Origin: Reyranella sp.
Lineage (GTDB): Bacteria > Pseudomonadota > Alphaproteobacteria > Reyranellales > Reyranellaceae
Assembly (NCBI RefSeq): GCF_017305915.1
Contig: NZ_JAFKJN010000012.1
Span: forward strand, 124,001 to 188,000
Length of the DNA stretch: 64,000 nt
Direction: 5' to 3'
In this document: positions 45,293 through 53,264 of the stretch, piece by piece
Layout: each line of letters opens with the position of its first letter
Numbering within the stretch: position 1 is the first letter of the stretch
Program-made: the position numbers and the translations under genes
Notes under the pieces: model-generated
The model's input: only the letters and a program-made list of their open reading frames with translations
What the model was told of the DNA's origin: nothing
The model's database searches: none

Positions 45293-47206
45293 CTAAGCCG
45301 CCTGGCGGCGGACGTAGCGCAGCAGGGCGATCAAGGCTGCCGGGGTGACGCCGGAAATCCGCGCCGCTTGGCCCAGGGTGGCCGGCCGATGGGCCTGGAG
45401 CTTCTGGCGGATCTCGTTGCTCAGGCTGCCGACGGCGCCGTAATCGAGATCGTCCGGCAGGGCCAGGGCCTCGTCCCGGCGGTAGGCGGCAATGTCCTGC
45501 CGCTGGCGGGCCAGGTAGCCCTCGTAGCGGCCGTCGATCGCCATCTGCTCGGCAATCGCCGCCGGAATGGCGCCGAGTTCCGGCCACAGGCCGCACAGCC
45601 GGTCCCAGCCGATCTCCGGATAGGCCAGTAGGTCCTTGGCCGACCGGACGACGCCATCCTGGTTGATGGCGATCCCCTGCCTGGCCAGGGCCGACGGGCT
45701 GGCCTTCAGGCTTTCGAGCTTGGCCTGGCCCTCGGCCAGCGCCCGGTGTTTCACGTGAAACACCCCGGCGCGCTCGGGCCCGACGCAGCCGATCGCCAGC
45801 CCTTTGGGCGTCAGGCGCTGGTCCGCATTGTCGGCCCGCAGCCACAGCCGGTACTCGGCCCGCGAGGTGAACATGCGGTAGGGCTCGGTTACGCCCAGGG
45901 TCACCAGATCGTCGATCAGGACACCGAGATAGCCATCGGCCCGGTCGACCGAGAAGGCCGGCGACCCGGCGGCGGCGAGCGCGGCGTTCAGGCCAGCAAT
46001 CAGCCCCTGGGCCGCGGCTTCCTCGTAGCCGGTGGTGCCGTTGATCTGGCCGGCCATGTACAGGCCGAGCATCCGCCGCGTCTCCAGGGTCGGATGGAGC
46101 TCGCACGGATCGATGTGGTCGTACTCGATGGCATAGCCCGGCCGCAGCATGACCGCCCGCTCCAGGCCAGGAATGGTCCGCAGCATGGCGAGCTGGACCT
46201 CGCGCGGCAGCGAGGTTGAGATCCCGTTGGGATAGACCGTCGGATCGTCGAGGCCCTCGGGCTCCAGGAAGATCTGGTGGCGCTCGCGCTGGGCGAAGCG
46301 CACGACCTTGTCCTCGATCGACGGGCAATAGCGCGGGCCGACGCTCTCGATCTGGCCGGAGTACATCGGCGCGCGATGGAGATTGGCGCGGATGATCGCG
46401 TGGGTCGCGGCCGTCGTCTCCGTGATGTGGCAGGCGATCTGGGGCGTGGCGATCGCACCGGTCAGGTACGAGAAGGGCTGCGGGGGCTGGTCGCCGTCCT
46501 GCCGCTCGAGCGCGCCATAGTCGATCGTGCGGCCGTCGAGCCGCGCCGGCGTGCCGGTCTTCAGGCGACCCAGGCGGAAGCCGGCCATCTGCAACTTCTG
46601 CGCGAGTGCCGTCGATGGCGGCTCGACCGCATCGGCCGCGAGATCGGCCGGCATGCCCTCGTGCTGGCCGCGCGCCCGTCCCGCGGGCATCGTGATCTCA
46701 CCGATATGAATCAGGCCTCGGAGGAAGGTGCCGGTGGTCAGCACCACGCGCCCCGCCGCAATCTCGCGTCCCGCTTCGGTGACGACACCGACACACGTCC
46801 CGCGTGTATCGACAAGAATATCCGCAACGGTCTCGGCGCGAATCTCGAGGTTCGCCTGCTCGGCGAGCAGCGCCTGCATGGCCTGGCGATAGAGCTTGCG
46901 GTCGGCCTGGGCGCGGGGGCCGCGCACCGCCGGACCTTTGCTCTGGTTCAGCATGCGAAACTGGATGCCGGCGCGGTCGATGGCCCGGCCCATGACGCCG
47001 TCGAGGGCATCGATCTCGCGCACCAGATGGCCCTTGCCCAACCCGCCGATCGCGGGGTTGCAGGACATCTCGCCGATCGTGTCGAGCCGATGCGTCAGCA
47101 GGAGCGTGCGCGCGCCCAGCCGCGCCGAGGCCGCCGCCGCCTCGCAGCCGGCATGGCCGCCGCCCACCACGATCACATCGTAGGGCACATCATTCGAACC
47201 CGACAT
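45293..47206 (-). CDS. mnmG: tRNA uridine-5-carboxymethylaminomethyl modification enzyme MnmG
   Basis: A 637-residue FAD enzyme (GidA) that with MnmE modifies U34 of several tRNAs. Dinucleotide-binding [21 protein letters not shown] at the N-terminus, [20 protein letters not shown], the [12 protein letters not shown] motif, [20 protein letters not shown], and [18 protein letters not shown] in the insertion domain. The C-terminal helical domain ends [15 protein letters not shown]. It carries a perfect parS site in its 3' third. Upstream, where mnmE usually sits, there are six other genes. Confidence 0.98.
   Translation of the reverse strand: MSGSNDVPYDVIVVGGGHAGCEAAAASARLGARTLLLTHRLDTIGEMSCNPAIGGLGKGHLVREIDALDGVMGRAIDRAGIQFRMLNQSKGPAVRGPRAQADRKLYRQAMQALLAEQANLEIRAETVADILVDTRGTCVGVVTEAGREIAAGRVVLTTGTFLRGLIHIGEITMPAGRARGQHEGMPADLAADAVEPPSTALAQKLQMAGFRLGRLKTGTPARLDGRTIDYGALERQDGDQPPQPFSYLTGAIATPQIACHITETTAATHAIIRANLHRAPMYSGQIESVGPRYCPSIEDKVVRFAQRERHQIFLEPEGLDDPTVYPNGISTSLPREVQLAMLRTIPGLERAVMLRPGYAIEYDHIDPCELHPTLETRRMLGLYMAGQINGTTGYEEAAAQGLIAGLNAALAAAGSPAFSVDRADGYLGVLIDDLVTLGVTEPYRMFTSRAEYRLWLRADNADQRLTPKGLAIGCVGPERAGVFHVKHRALAEGQAKLESLKASPSALARQGIAINQDGVVRSAKDLLAYPEIGWDRLCGLWPELGAIPAAIAEQMAIDGRYEGYLARQRQDIAAYRRDEALALPDDLDYGAVGSLSNEIRQKLQAHRPATLGQAARISGVTPAALIALLRYVRRQAA
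45747..45762. promoter_or_regulatory. parS: parS centromere site inside mnmG
   Basis: TGTTTCACGTGAAACA, a perfect 16/16 match to the parS consensus, within codons for VFHVKH of mnmG. With the site at 45085 it forms a two-site cluster 662 bp apart, next to parAB. Confidence 0.97.
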
Positions 47207-47259
47207 GCGCGGCTAAGTCGTGGATTGCCGCGGCGCGGTCAAGTCCTCAGCAGGCCGGA

Positions 47260-47673
47260 TCAGGTGCGGAAAGGATTGACGATCCGAACCGAACCGATCT
47301 GCTGCCCGTGGCTCATGTCTTCCGACAGCAGTTCATTGCAGCCAAGTGCCTGCGCCGCAGCGATGATCGCAGCATCCCAGTAAGACAGGCCATATCGTCC
47401 GCGAATCTCCAGAGCTGTGCTCACCAGATCGACCGAGATCGCCTGTACTGGGAAGCGGCCCCATGCCTTGATCAAGGCGACTGCAGCCTCGTGGCGTATC
47501 CGGGGCGACCTAGCCGTGCGTGTCGACTGCCAGTAAAACTCCTGCAGCACTTGAGCCGACAATGCCAAATCGCGCTCTTTCAGCAATTCGAGCGCCTTCT
47601 CGCACTTTTCGCGTTCGGCTGGATCTCGGCTGATCGAATACAGCAGGATGTTCGTGTCAACGAATCTCGGCAC
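47260..47673 (-). CDS. PIN-domain ribonuclease toxin (VapC-like)
   Basis: A 137-residue PIN nuclease. Acidic active-site residues: Asp7 in FVDTNILLYS, Glu in VLQEFYWQS (about 45), Asp in YWDAAIIAAA (about 99) and Glu/Asp in ELLSEDMSHGQ. This is the standard set for metal-dependent RNA cleavage, usually of tRNA in VapC toxins. It lies 5 bp downstream of a ribbon-helix-helix antitoxin gene, forming a type II toxin-antitoxin pair inserted between mnmG and mnmE. Confidence 0.92.
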   Translation of the reverse strand: MPRFVDTNILLYSISRDPAEREKCEKALELLKERDLALSAQVLQEFYWQSTRTARSPRIRHEAAVALIKAWGRFPVQAISVDLVSTALEIRGRYGLSYWDAAIIAAAQALGCNELLSEDMSHGQQIGSVRIVNPFRT

Positions 47674-47678
47674 GCCCG

Positions 47679-47915
47679 CTATCGCCGTCGATCGTAGAGT
47701 TCGTCCCGACTCAACCTGTCCGACGCGCTGAAATCAGTGATCTGCTCCCGCACAGCCTGCTCGAGACGCTCGAGGCGTTCGAACTCATCGGCCCCGGCCG
47801 CCAAATCGACCAGGAACTGGCGCACAAGCGCGGAGACAGACGTGTCCTGCTCGGCTGCCTTCACCCGGGCCCGCCGATAAACTTCATCGTCCACGGTTAC
47901 TGTGATGTTTCTCAC
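47679..47915 (-). CDS. VapB-like ribbon-helix-helix antitoxin
   Basis: A 78-residue protein starting with GTG at 47915. The RHH DNA-binding fold is seen in NITVTVDDEVYRRARVKAAE and TSVSALVRQFLVDLA. The charged C-terminal tail (ASDRLSRDELYDRRR) is the likely toxin-wrapping segment. First gene of the pair. A palindrome over its start codon is a probable autorepression operator. Confidence 0.9.
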   Translation of the reverse strand: MRNITVTVDDEVYRRARVKAAEQDTSVSALVRQFLVDLAAGADEFERLERLEQAVREQITDFSASDRLSRDELYDRRR

Positions 47916-47917
47916 AG
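47900..47917. promoter_or_regulatory. candidate antitoxin operator
   Basis: Inverted repeat CTGTGA-N6-TCACAG overlapping the GTG start of the antitoxin gene. Type II antitoxins of the RHH type bind such sites to repress their own operon; binding is inferred from position. Confidence 0.4.
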
Positions 47918-47942
47918 AATCACGGTACCACAGTAGCGACGC

Positions 47943-48551
47943 TCACGAAAGGTGGCTTGTGTCGTTGACCCGCAGGATCTGGACCTTGTCGCCCTCGATC
48001 AGGACCTCGTTCAGGCAGCAGGGGTCCTGGGCTAGCTTCCAGTAGGCAGCCAGCGGCTGGTCGAGGAGTTGCAGCAGCAGGGCGCGGTTAACGCTGTCGT
48101 GGCCGACCATGACCACCGGATCGGCGGGATGGCGGGCGAGCACCGTCCGCAGGCCGTCTGCGGTGCGGGCCAGCAGGTCCTGCAACGATTCGCCCTGCGG
48201 GAAGCGCATCAGGTGCGGGGCGACGTGCCAGAGCTTGAAGGCGTCGGGCGCCTCGGCCCGCACCTCGTCATGGGTGCGCATCTGCCAGCCGCCGTAGTCG
48301 AGGTCCATCAGCCCGTCCATCGCCGAGGCCGGCGCCCCGGTCGCGCCGGCAATCCTGGCCCCGGTGACGACGCAGCGCTGCAGACCACTCGTGTAAATCG
48401 CCACCGGCTTCCATTGCCGGGCAATGCGCTGGGCCAGCGCCTCGGCCTGGGCGAGGCCGGTCGACGTCAGCGCCAGCTCGGCGCGGCCGCGGAAGCCGGC
48501 AGGCTTGATGCCGTCGACATGGCCGTGTCGGGTGAGGAGGAGGCGGGTCAT
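47943..48551 (-). CDS. histidine phosphatase family protein
   Basis: A 202-residue phosphoglycerate-mutase-like phosphatase. Catalytic motif LLTRHGHVDG (RHG, His9) at the start, Arg in YTSGLQRCVVTG, Glu/Gly region MDLDYGGWQMRTHDEV and the second His in MVGHDSVNRALLL. Alpha-ribazole phosphatase (CobC) and other small phosphatases share this layout; the substrate is not assigned. It starts 14 bp after the stop of the ku remnant, so the junction that removed ku may lie just upstream. Confidence 0.9.
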   Translation of the reverse strand: MTRLLLTRHGHVDGIKPAGFRGRAELALTSTGLAQAEALAQRIARQWKPVAIYTSGLQRCVVTGARIAGATGAPASAMDGLMDLDYGGWQMRTHDEVRAEAPDAFKLWHVAPHLMRFPQGESLQDLLARTADGLRTVLARHPADPVVMVGHDSVNRALLLQLLDQPLAAYWKLAQDPCCLNEVLIEGDKVQILRVNDTSHLS

Positions 48552-48565
48552 CCGCCGCCATCCTA

Positions 48566-48676
48566 TCAGGCAGCGCGCTTGCGGGCCGTCGCGGTGTAGA
48601 ACGCCACCGGGCAGGTCACGAGCGAGAGCCGCAGATGGCCTTCCCAGGCCGGCCGATGCGCCTTGCCTTTCGCCAT
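48566..48676 (-). pseudogene. ku: ku remnant: first 36 codons of the NHEJ end-binding protein
   Basis: Directly after ligD (4 bp from its stop) an ATG opens MAKGKAHRPAWEGHLRLSLV, continues TCPVAFYTATARKRAA and stops at TGA. WxGxLRLSLVTCPVA(L/F)Y is the invariant start of bacterial Ku (normally about 260-300 residues), so only the first strand region remains. The lost part is replaced by the histidine phosphatase gene. Bacterial Ku recruits LigD to DNA ends, so this copy cannot do so; another ku may exist elsewhere. Confidence 0.87.
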
Positions 48677-48680
48677 GGGT

Positions 48681-51404
48681 CTATTCCTTGGCATCGATCA
48701 GCGCCTGGATCGCCTTGCGCAGCGGCACCGCCGCCTTGTCGTAGCCGCGCCACGCCTTCGACTTGCTCAGCAACGCCGGCGCCGTCCGCACGGTGAAGCG
48801 CTTGGGATCGAGCCCCGCCTTCACCTGGCTCCACTCCAGCGGCATCGACACGGTGGCGCCGTCGCGGGCGCGCGGCGACAGCGGCGCAACGGCCGTCGAG
48901 GTGCGATCGTTGCGCAGATAGTCGAGGAAGATGCGGCCGGTGCGCTCCTTCTTCGCCATGCTCAGCAGGAAGCGGTCGGGCTCGGCGTCGGCCAGCCGCC
49001 GGCAGATCTCCTTGGCGAACATCTTGGCCGCGTCCCAACCGGGGCTCTTCTCGTCCGCGGTGAGCGGCGTCACGACATGCAGGCCCTTGCCGCCGGTGGT
49101 CTTGCAGAAGGTCGCGAGCCCCAGCTTCTCCAGCCGCTTGCGCAGCGCCAGCGCGCCCTTGACCACCTCGTTGAAGCCGACATCCGGCGCCGGATCGAGG
49201 TCGAACACCAGCCGGCCGGGCAATTCCGGCTCGCCGGGCTGGCCGTTCCAGGGATGCAGCTCGGTGGCGCCGATCTGCGCCGCCGCGGCCAGCGCCTCGA
49301 CCCGGTCGAGCTGGACATAGGGCTTCTTCTCGCCGCTCACCTTCGCCTCGGTGATCAGCTCGGAGCTGCCGGGCATGACGTGGCGCTGGAAGAACTGCTG
49401 GCCGCCGATGCCGTCGGGCGTGCGCACCAGCGAGCATGGGCGGCCCTGGATGTGCGGCAGCATCCAGTCGCCGACCGCCTCGTAGTAGCGCGCCAGCTCG
49501 ATCTTGGTGAGCGGCGGCTTCTCGTCGGGCCACAGCGGCTTGTCGGGATGGGAGATGGTGACGCCCATCACCGCGGATGGACCGGAGGGGGCGGAGCCGG
49601 ATGTCTTCGTCATCCCGAGCGAAGTCGAGGGATCTTTTCTTCGGGTTGCCATGGGAAGGTCCCTCCGCTCCGCCAAAGCGCGGGGATTACCCCGCGCTGA
49701 TCGGGCTCCGGTCGGGACGACGGAGACCGTCTTCTCCGGCTTGGCCGGTTTCTCGGCCTCGATCTCCTTGGCCGGCTTGTCGATGCGCAGGCCCTTGAAG
49801 GCGGCCTGGCGCACGTTGCCGTCGCCGGTCCAGCCGGCGAACTCGATCTCGGCAACGAGCTCGGGCCGCGCCCAATGCATGTTGGCTTCCTTGCGCGGGC
49901 TGGTGTCGGCGGCGAAGGCGCTGGTCTTGCTCTCGACCTTCTTGAGCTCGGGCAGCACCCGGCGCGTCACCGCACCGCTGAAGCCGGTGCCGACGCGGCC
50001 GACGGGAACGAGCTCGGTCTTTTTCCCTTGGCCGCGATGAACGCCCACGATCAGCGAGCGCAGCTTGGCACCTTCCTGCGTCCAGCCGCCGATGATCACT
50101 TCCTGGCCGGCGCGGCACTTGGCCTTGAGCCAGGTGTTGGCGCGGGTCGATCGGTAGGGCGCATCGGCGCGCTTGGAGATGATGCCTTCGAGCCCCATCT
50201 TGCGGGCCGAGGCGAGGACGGCATCGCCTGCCGTCTCGAGATGCTCGACGTAGCGGATCAGCCGCTTCCTGTCCTTCAGGCCCGACAGCAGCGCCTGCAA
50301 CCGCTCCTTGCGCTCGATCAGCGGCAGGTCGCGCAGATCCTCGCCCTCGGCGAACATCGCGTCGAAGGCGAAGAACACCATGTCTTGCGATCGGCCTTCC
50401 GACAGCGCGACCTGCAGGGCGGAGAAGTTCGGCACGCCGTCCTTGTCCAGCGCGCAGGCTTCGCCGTCGATCATACAGTCGGGCAGGTCCGTTGCGACGT
50501 CGGCGATCGCCTGGAACCTGGCCGTCCAGTCGAGGCCCTTGCGGGTCTTGAGTGTGGCCTTGCCGTCAACGACGCGCAGCTGCAAACGATAACCGTCGAA
50601 CTTGACCTCGTGCACCCAGCCCGGCTCCGACGTCGGCTGCTCGACCAGCTTGGCGAGCTGCGGCTCGACAAAGGCGGGGATCGACCGCACCTTCTTGGGC
50701 TTGGCCGTCGACTCGGGCGCCACGGCGGTCTTGCCGCCGCCCTTCTTGTTGCTCTGCCAGACCGCGCCGGCGGTGCGCTTCTTCGCCGTCATAAATGGCG
50801 TCGGCGCCTTGCCGGCGCCGATCGCGATCTCCTTCAGGGTGCGGCCGGACGCGACCGAGGTGTCGTTGTCTTCGAGCAGCTTGTCGTTGTCGCCTTCGTG
50901 CGCGGCATCATCGCGATGCTTGATCAGGAGCCAGTTGGTGCGCTTGCTGTCTCCCTTCTCGCGGCCCCATTTCATGCGGACCAGCACCCAGCTCCCCTCG
51001 AGCCGGTGGCCGACCAGGGTGAACTTGAGATCGCCTTTCTTGAGGCCTTCGTGCGGATCGCCTTCGGGGATCCAGTAGCCGCGGTCCCAGAGCTGCACCG
51101 TGCCGCCGCCATACTGGTCCTCGGGAATCGTGCCTTCGAAGTCGCCGTAGTCGAGCGGATGATCCTCGGTCTGGACCGCGAGACGCTTCACCGTCGGATC
51201 GAGCGACGGCCCCTTGGTGACCGCCCATGACAGGAACACGCCATCGAGCTCGAGCCGGAAGTCGTAGTGCAGGCGCGTCGCGTCATGCCGCTGGACGACG
51301 AAGCGGAGCTGCTCCGCGGCCGGGACGGCTTCCTTGCCCGAGGGCTCGGCGGTCTGGCGGAAATCGCGCTTGGCACGGTAGGTCGCAAGGCTGTCGCGGC
51401 GCAT
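48681..51404 (-). CDS. ligD: multifunctional DNA ligase D
   Basis: A 907-residue end-joining enzyme in the order phosphoesterase, ligase, polymerase. The 3'-phosphoesterase (about 30-195) has FVVQRHDATRLHYDFRLELD and YGDFEGTIPEDQYGGG. The ligase has the adenylated Lys268 in HEVKFDGYRLQ, then DGEACALDKDG and EGIISKRADAPYRS. The polymerase/primase has LVFDLDPAPDVGF (metal Asp pair near 735), FCKTTGGKGLHVV and RIFLDYLRNDR. ATG at 51404, 37 bp downstream of mnmE. The linker at about 569-600 is translated from a palindromic repeat (see 49604). The ku partner that follows is truncated. Confidence 0.96.
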   Translation of the reverse strand: MRRDSLATYRAKRDFRQTAEPSGKEAVPAAEQLRFVVQRHDATRLHYDFRLELDGVFLSWAVTKGPSLDPTVKRLAVQTEDHPLDYGDFEGTIPEDQYGGGTVQLWDRGYWIPEGDPHEGLKKGDLKFTLVGHRLEGSWVLVRMKWGREKGDSKRTNWLLIKHRDDAAHEGDNDKLLEDNDTSVASGRTLKEIAIGAGKAPTPFMTAKKRTAGAVWQSNKKGGGKTAVAPESTAKPKKVRSIPAFVEPQLAKLVEQPTSEPGWVHEVKFDGYRLQLRVVDGKATLKTRKGLDWTARFQAIADVATDLPDCMIDGEACALDKDGVPNFSALQVALSEGRSQDMVFFAFDAMFAEGEDLRDLPLIERKERLQALLSGLKDRKRLIRYVEHLETAGDAVLASARKMGLEGIISKRADAPYRSTRANTWLKAKCRAGQEVIIGGWTQEGAKLRSLIVGVHRGQGKKTELVPVGRVGTGFSGAVTRRVLPELKKVESKTSAFAADTSPRKEANMHWARPELVAEIEFAGWTGDGNVRQAAFKGLRIDKPAKEIEAEKPAKPEKTVSVVPTGARSARGNPRALAERRDLPMATRRKDPSTSLGMTKTSGSAPSGPSAVMGVTISHPDKPLWPDEKPPLTKIELARYYEAVGDWMLPHIQGRPCSLVRTPDGIGGQQFFQRHVMPGSSELITEAKVSGEKKPYVQLDRVEALAAAAQIGATELHPWNGQPGEPELPGRLVFDLDPAPDVGFNEVVKGALALRKRLEKLGLATFCKTTGGKGLHVVTPLTADEKSPGWDAAKMFAKEICRRLADAEPDRFLLSMAKKERTGRIFLDYLRNDRTSTAVAPLSPRARDGATVSMPLEWSQVKAGLDPKRFTVRTAPALLSKSKAWRGYDKAAVPLRKAIQALIDAKE
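49604..49700. repeat. palindromic repeat inserted in frame within ligD
   Basis: gtcatcccgagcgaagtcga (family arm) at about 49610 and a perfect hairpin AGCGCGGGG-ATTA-CCCCGCGCT at 49677-49698. On the coding strand it yields the low-complexity peptide around RKDPSTSLGMTKT and ARGNPRALAER, the typical translation of this repeat family. It sits in the ligase-polymerase linker, about 32 codons. Confidence 0.8.
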
Positions 51405-51441
51405 CGTTCCGTAACGGGCCGGGAAATGGCCCGGTTGCACT

Positions 51442-52824
51442 CTACTTCCCGATACAGAAGTCGCGGAAGATGACGTCGAGCAATTCGTCGATCCGTACGG
51501 TACCGGTGATGCGGCCGATCGCCCGCAGGGCCAAGCGCAGATCCTCGGCCGCCAGGGCAACCTCGGGTGCTGCGAGGGCGCGGCCCAGCGCCTGCTCGGC
51601 CTCGACCAGCGCCTCGCGATGGCGGGCGCGGGTGAGCGGCGGCGCGCCGGCGCCCTGCTCCATCAGGTGAGCGACCGAGCGGGTGATGCGCTCCAGCACG
51701 TCCGGCAGGCCGGCGCCCGAGACGGCCGACAGCGGCATCACGCCGACGGCATCGACCAGCTTCAGGTCGACTTTGTTGACCACCACGATGTCGAGCGCCG
51801 GGTTCCAGTGGGCGCTCGGGCCGGTCAGCACCTGCATGGTCGCCTGCCATTCGGTCTCGGCATCGAGCACCAGTAAGCGCAGGTCGGCGGCCTCGGCGCG
51901 CGCCAGGGCGCGGCGCACGCCCTCCTGCTCGATGGCGTCGCCCGAGGAGCGCAAGCCCGCGGTGTCGGCCAGCACCACCGGCCAGCCACCGAGATCGAGA
52001 TGGACCTCGATCACATCGCGGGTAGTGCCAGCAAACTCCGATACAATAGCCGCCTCGCGCCGGGCGATCAGGTTGAGCAGCGACGACTTGCCGGCGTTGG
52101 GCGGGCCGATGATGGCGATGGCGAGCCCCTCGCGCAGCCGCTCGCCGCGGCGGTCGCCGAGATGGGCCGCGATCTCGGCCCTGAGCTTGGCGATGCCGGC
52201 GCGCACCTCGTCGGCGACGCCCTGGGGCAGGTCCTCGTCGGGAAAATCGATCGCCGCCTCGAGATGGGCGAGCCCATTGAGGCCGAGCGTCCGCCAGTCC
52301 TCGTAGAGGCGGTGCAGGGCGCCGCTCATCTGCTCGATCGCGAGCTTGCGCTGCTCGGCAGTCTCCGACGCCACGAGATCGGCGATCGCCTCGGCCTGGG
52401 TGAGGTCGAGCTTGTGATGCTCGAAGGCGCGGCGGGTGAACTCGCCGGGCTCGGCCATGCGGCAGAAGCCGAGATTCTGAATCGCCTCGAGCACGCCGTT
52501 GACCACGGCGCGGCCGCCATGCAGGTGCAGCTCGGCCATCGTCTCGCCGGTCTCGCTGTTGGGCGCCTCGAACCACACCGCCAGGCCGCGGTCGATGACC
52601 TCGCCCGACAGAGGGTCGAACACGCTGCGCACCACCATGCGCCGCGGATCGGGCAGCGCCGGATCGCGCGCCGAGTGGCCGCGCACGAACGCCTTGCGCT
52701 CGGTCAGGAAGATCAGCGCATCGGTGGCGCGCGGGCCGCTGAGCCGGACCACCGACAGCGCGCCGGGCCGCGCCGCCGTCGGCGCCGGCGTGCCCAGCGC
52801 GTAGATCGTCGCGACGTCGTCCAT
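51442..52824 (-). CDS. mnmE: tRNA modification GTPase MnmE
   Basis: A 460-residue GTPase partner of MnmG for U34 modification. The N-terminal folate-binding domain starts DDVATIYALGTPAPTAARPG and includes ELHLHGGRAVVNGVLEAI and EPGEFTRRAFEHHKLDLTQA. The G domain has IIGPPNAGKSSLLN (P-loop), EFAGTTRDVIE (switch I) and VLADTAGLRSS (G3). It ends in the invariant FCIGK, whose Cys is functional. ATG at 52824, 2 bp after the helix-hairpin-helix gene. Separated from mnmG by a vapBC/ligD insertion. Confidence 0.98.
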   Translation of the reverse strand: MDDVATIYALGTPAPTAARPGALSVVRLSGPRATDALIFLTERKAFVRGHSARDPALPDPRRMVVRSVFDPLSGEVIDRGLAVWFEAPNSETGETMAELHLHGGRAVVNGVLEAIQNLGFCRMAEPGEFTRRAFEHHKLDLTQAEAIADLVASETAEQRKLAIEQMSGALHRLYEDWRTLGLNGLAHLEAAIDFPDEDLPQGVADEVRAGIAKLRAEIAAHLGDRRGERLREGLAIAIIGPPNAGKSSLLNLIARREAAIVSEFAGTTRDVIEVHLDLGGWPVVLADTAGLRSSGDAIEQEGVRRALARAEAADLRLLVLDAETEWQATMQVLTGPSAHWNPALDIVVVNKVDLKLVDAVGVMPLSAVSGAGLPDVLERITRSVAHLMEQGAGAPPLTRARHREALVEAEQALGRALAAPEVALAAEDLRLALRAIGRITGTVRIDELLDVIFRDFCIGK

Positions 52825-52826
52825 GG

Positions 52827-53168
52827 CTAGCCGCGCTTGGTTGGTCCGGCCGGAGCGGGCGCCGCGGGCTTGGCCGGTGCGGGCGCCGGCGGCGGCGCGC
52901 GGGCGAACACCTTGTCGGCGATCCTGTCGTACAGCGCCTCGGGGATGATCCGCCGCTCGACCAGCTCGGTCTTCGCCCGGAACGGCCGCGAGCGGATGAT
53001 GGCGTCGGCCTTCACCTCGCCGATGCCGTCGAGCGACATCAGCACGTCGCGGCTGGCGCTGTTGAGGTCGATCGGGTTGGCGGCAGAGGTGGCCGGACGG
53101 TTCTGCGCCGAGGCGAAAGAGCCGCCGAGCACTAGCGCCAATGCCGAAATCACCAGAACGAAACGCAT
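52827..53168 (-). CDS. exported helix-hairpin-helix (ComEA-like) protein
   Basis: A 113-residue protein with signal peptide MRFVLVISALALVLGGSFAS (cleavage about residue 22). One HhH DNA-binding unit is clear: PIDLNSASRDVLMSLDGIGE followed by VKADAIIRSRPFRAKTEL. The C-terminus is alanine/proline-rich. ComEA-type proteins bind incoming DNA in the periplasm during transformation, but short members without other competence genes are common and may do something else. It lies just upstream of mnmE on the same strand. Confidence 0.88.
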   Translation of the reverse strand: MRFVLVISALALVLGGSFASAQNRPATSAANPIDLNSASRDVLMSLDGIGEVKADAIIRSRPFRAKTELVERRIIPEALYDRIADKVFARAPPPAPAPAKPAAPAPAGPTKRG

Positions 53169-53187
53169 GGTCGATTATCGCACATTC

Positions 53188-53264
53188 TGTCGTCCTGAGC
53201 GTAGCGAAGGACCTCATCGCCGCTCGCAACCGGCATGAGGTCCTTCGCTTCGCTCAGGACGACA
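53188..53264. repeat. 77-bp dispersed palindromic repeat, copy 2 (inverted relative to copy 1)
   Basis: Same element as 5831-5907 in the opposite orientation (72 of 77 positions by eye, core atcgccgctcgcaaccggca). It spans the gap downstream of the solute-binding gene and supplies the final residues (PLSS) and stop codon of that gene on the minus strand. Confidence 0.85.
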
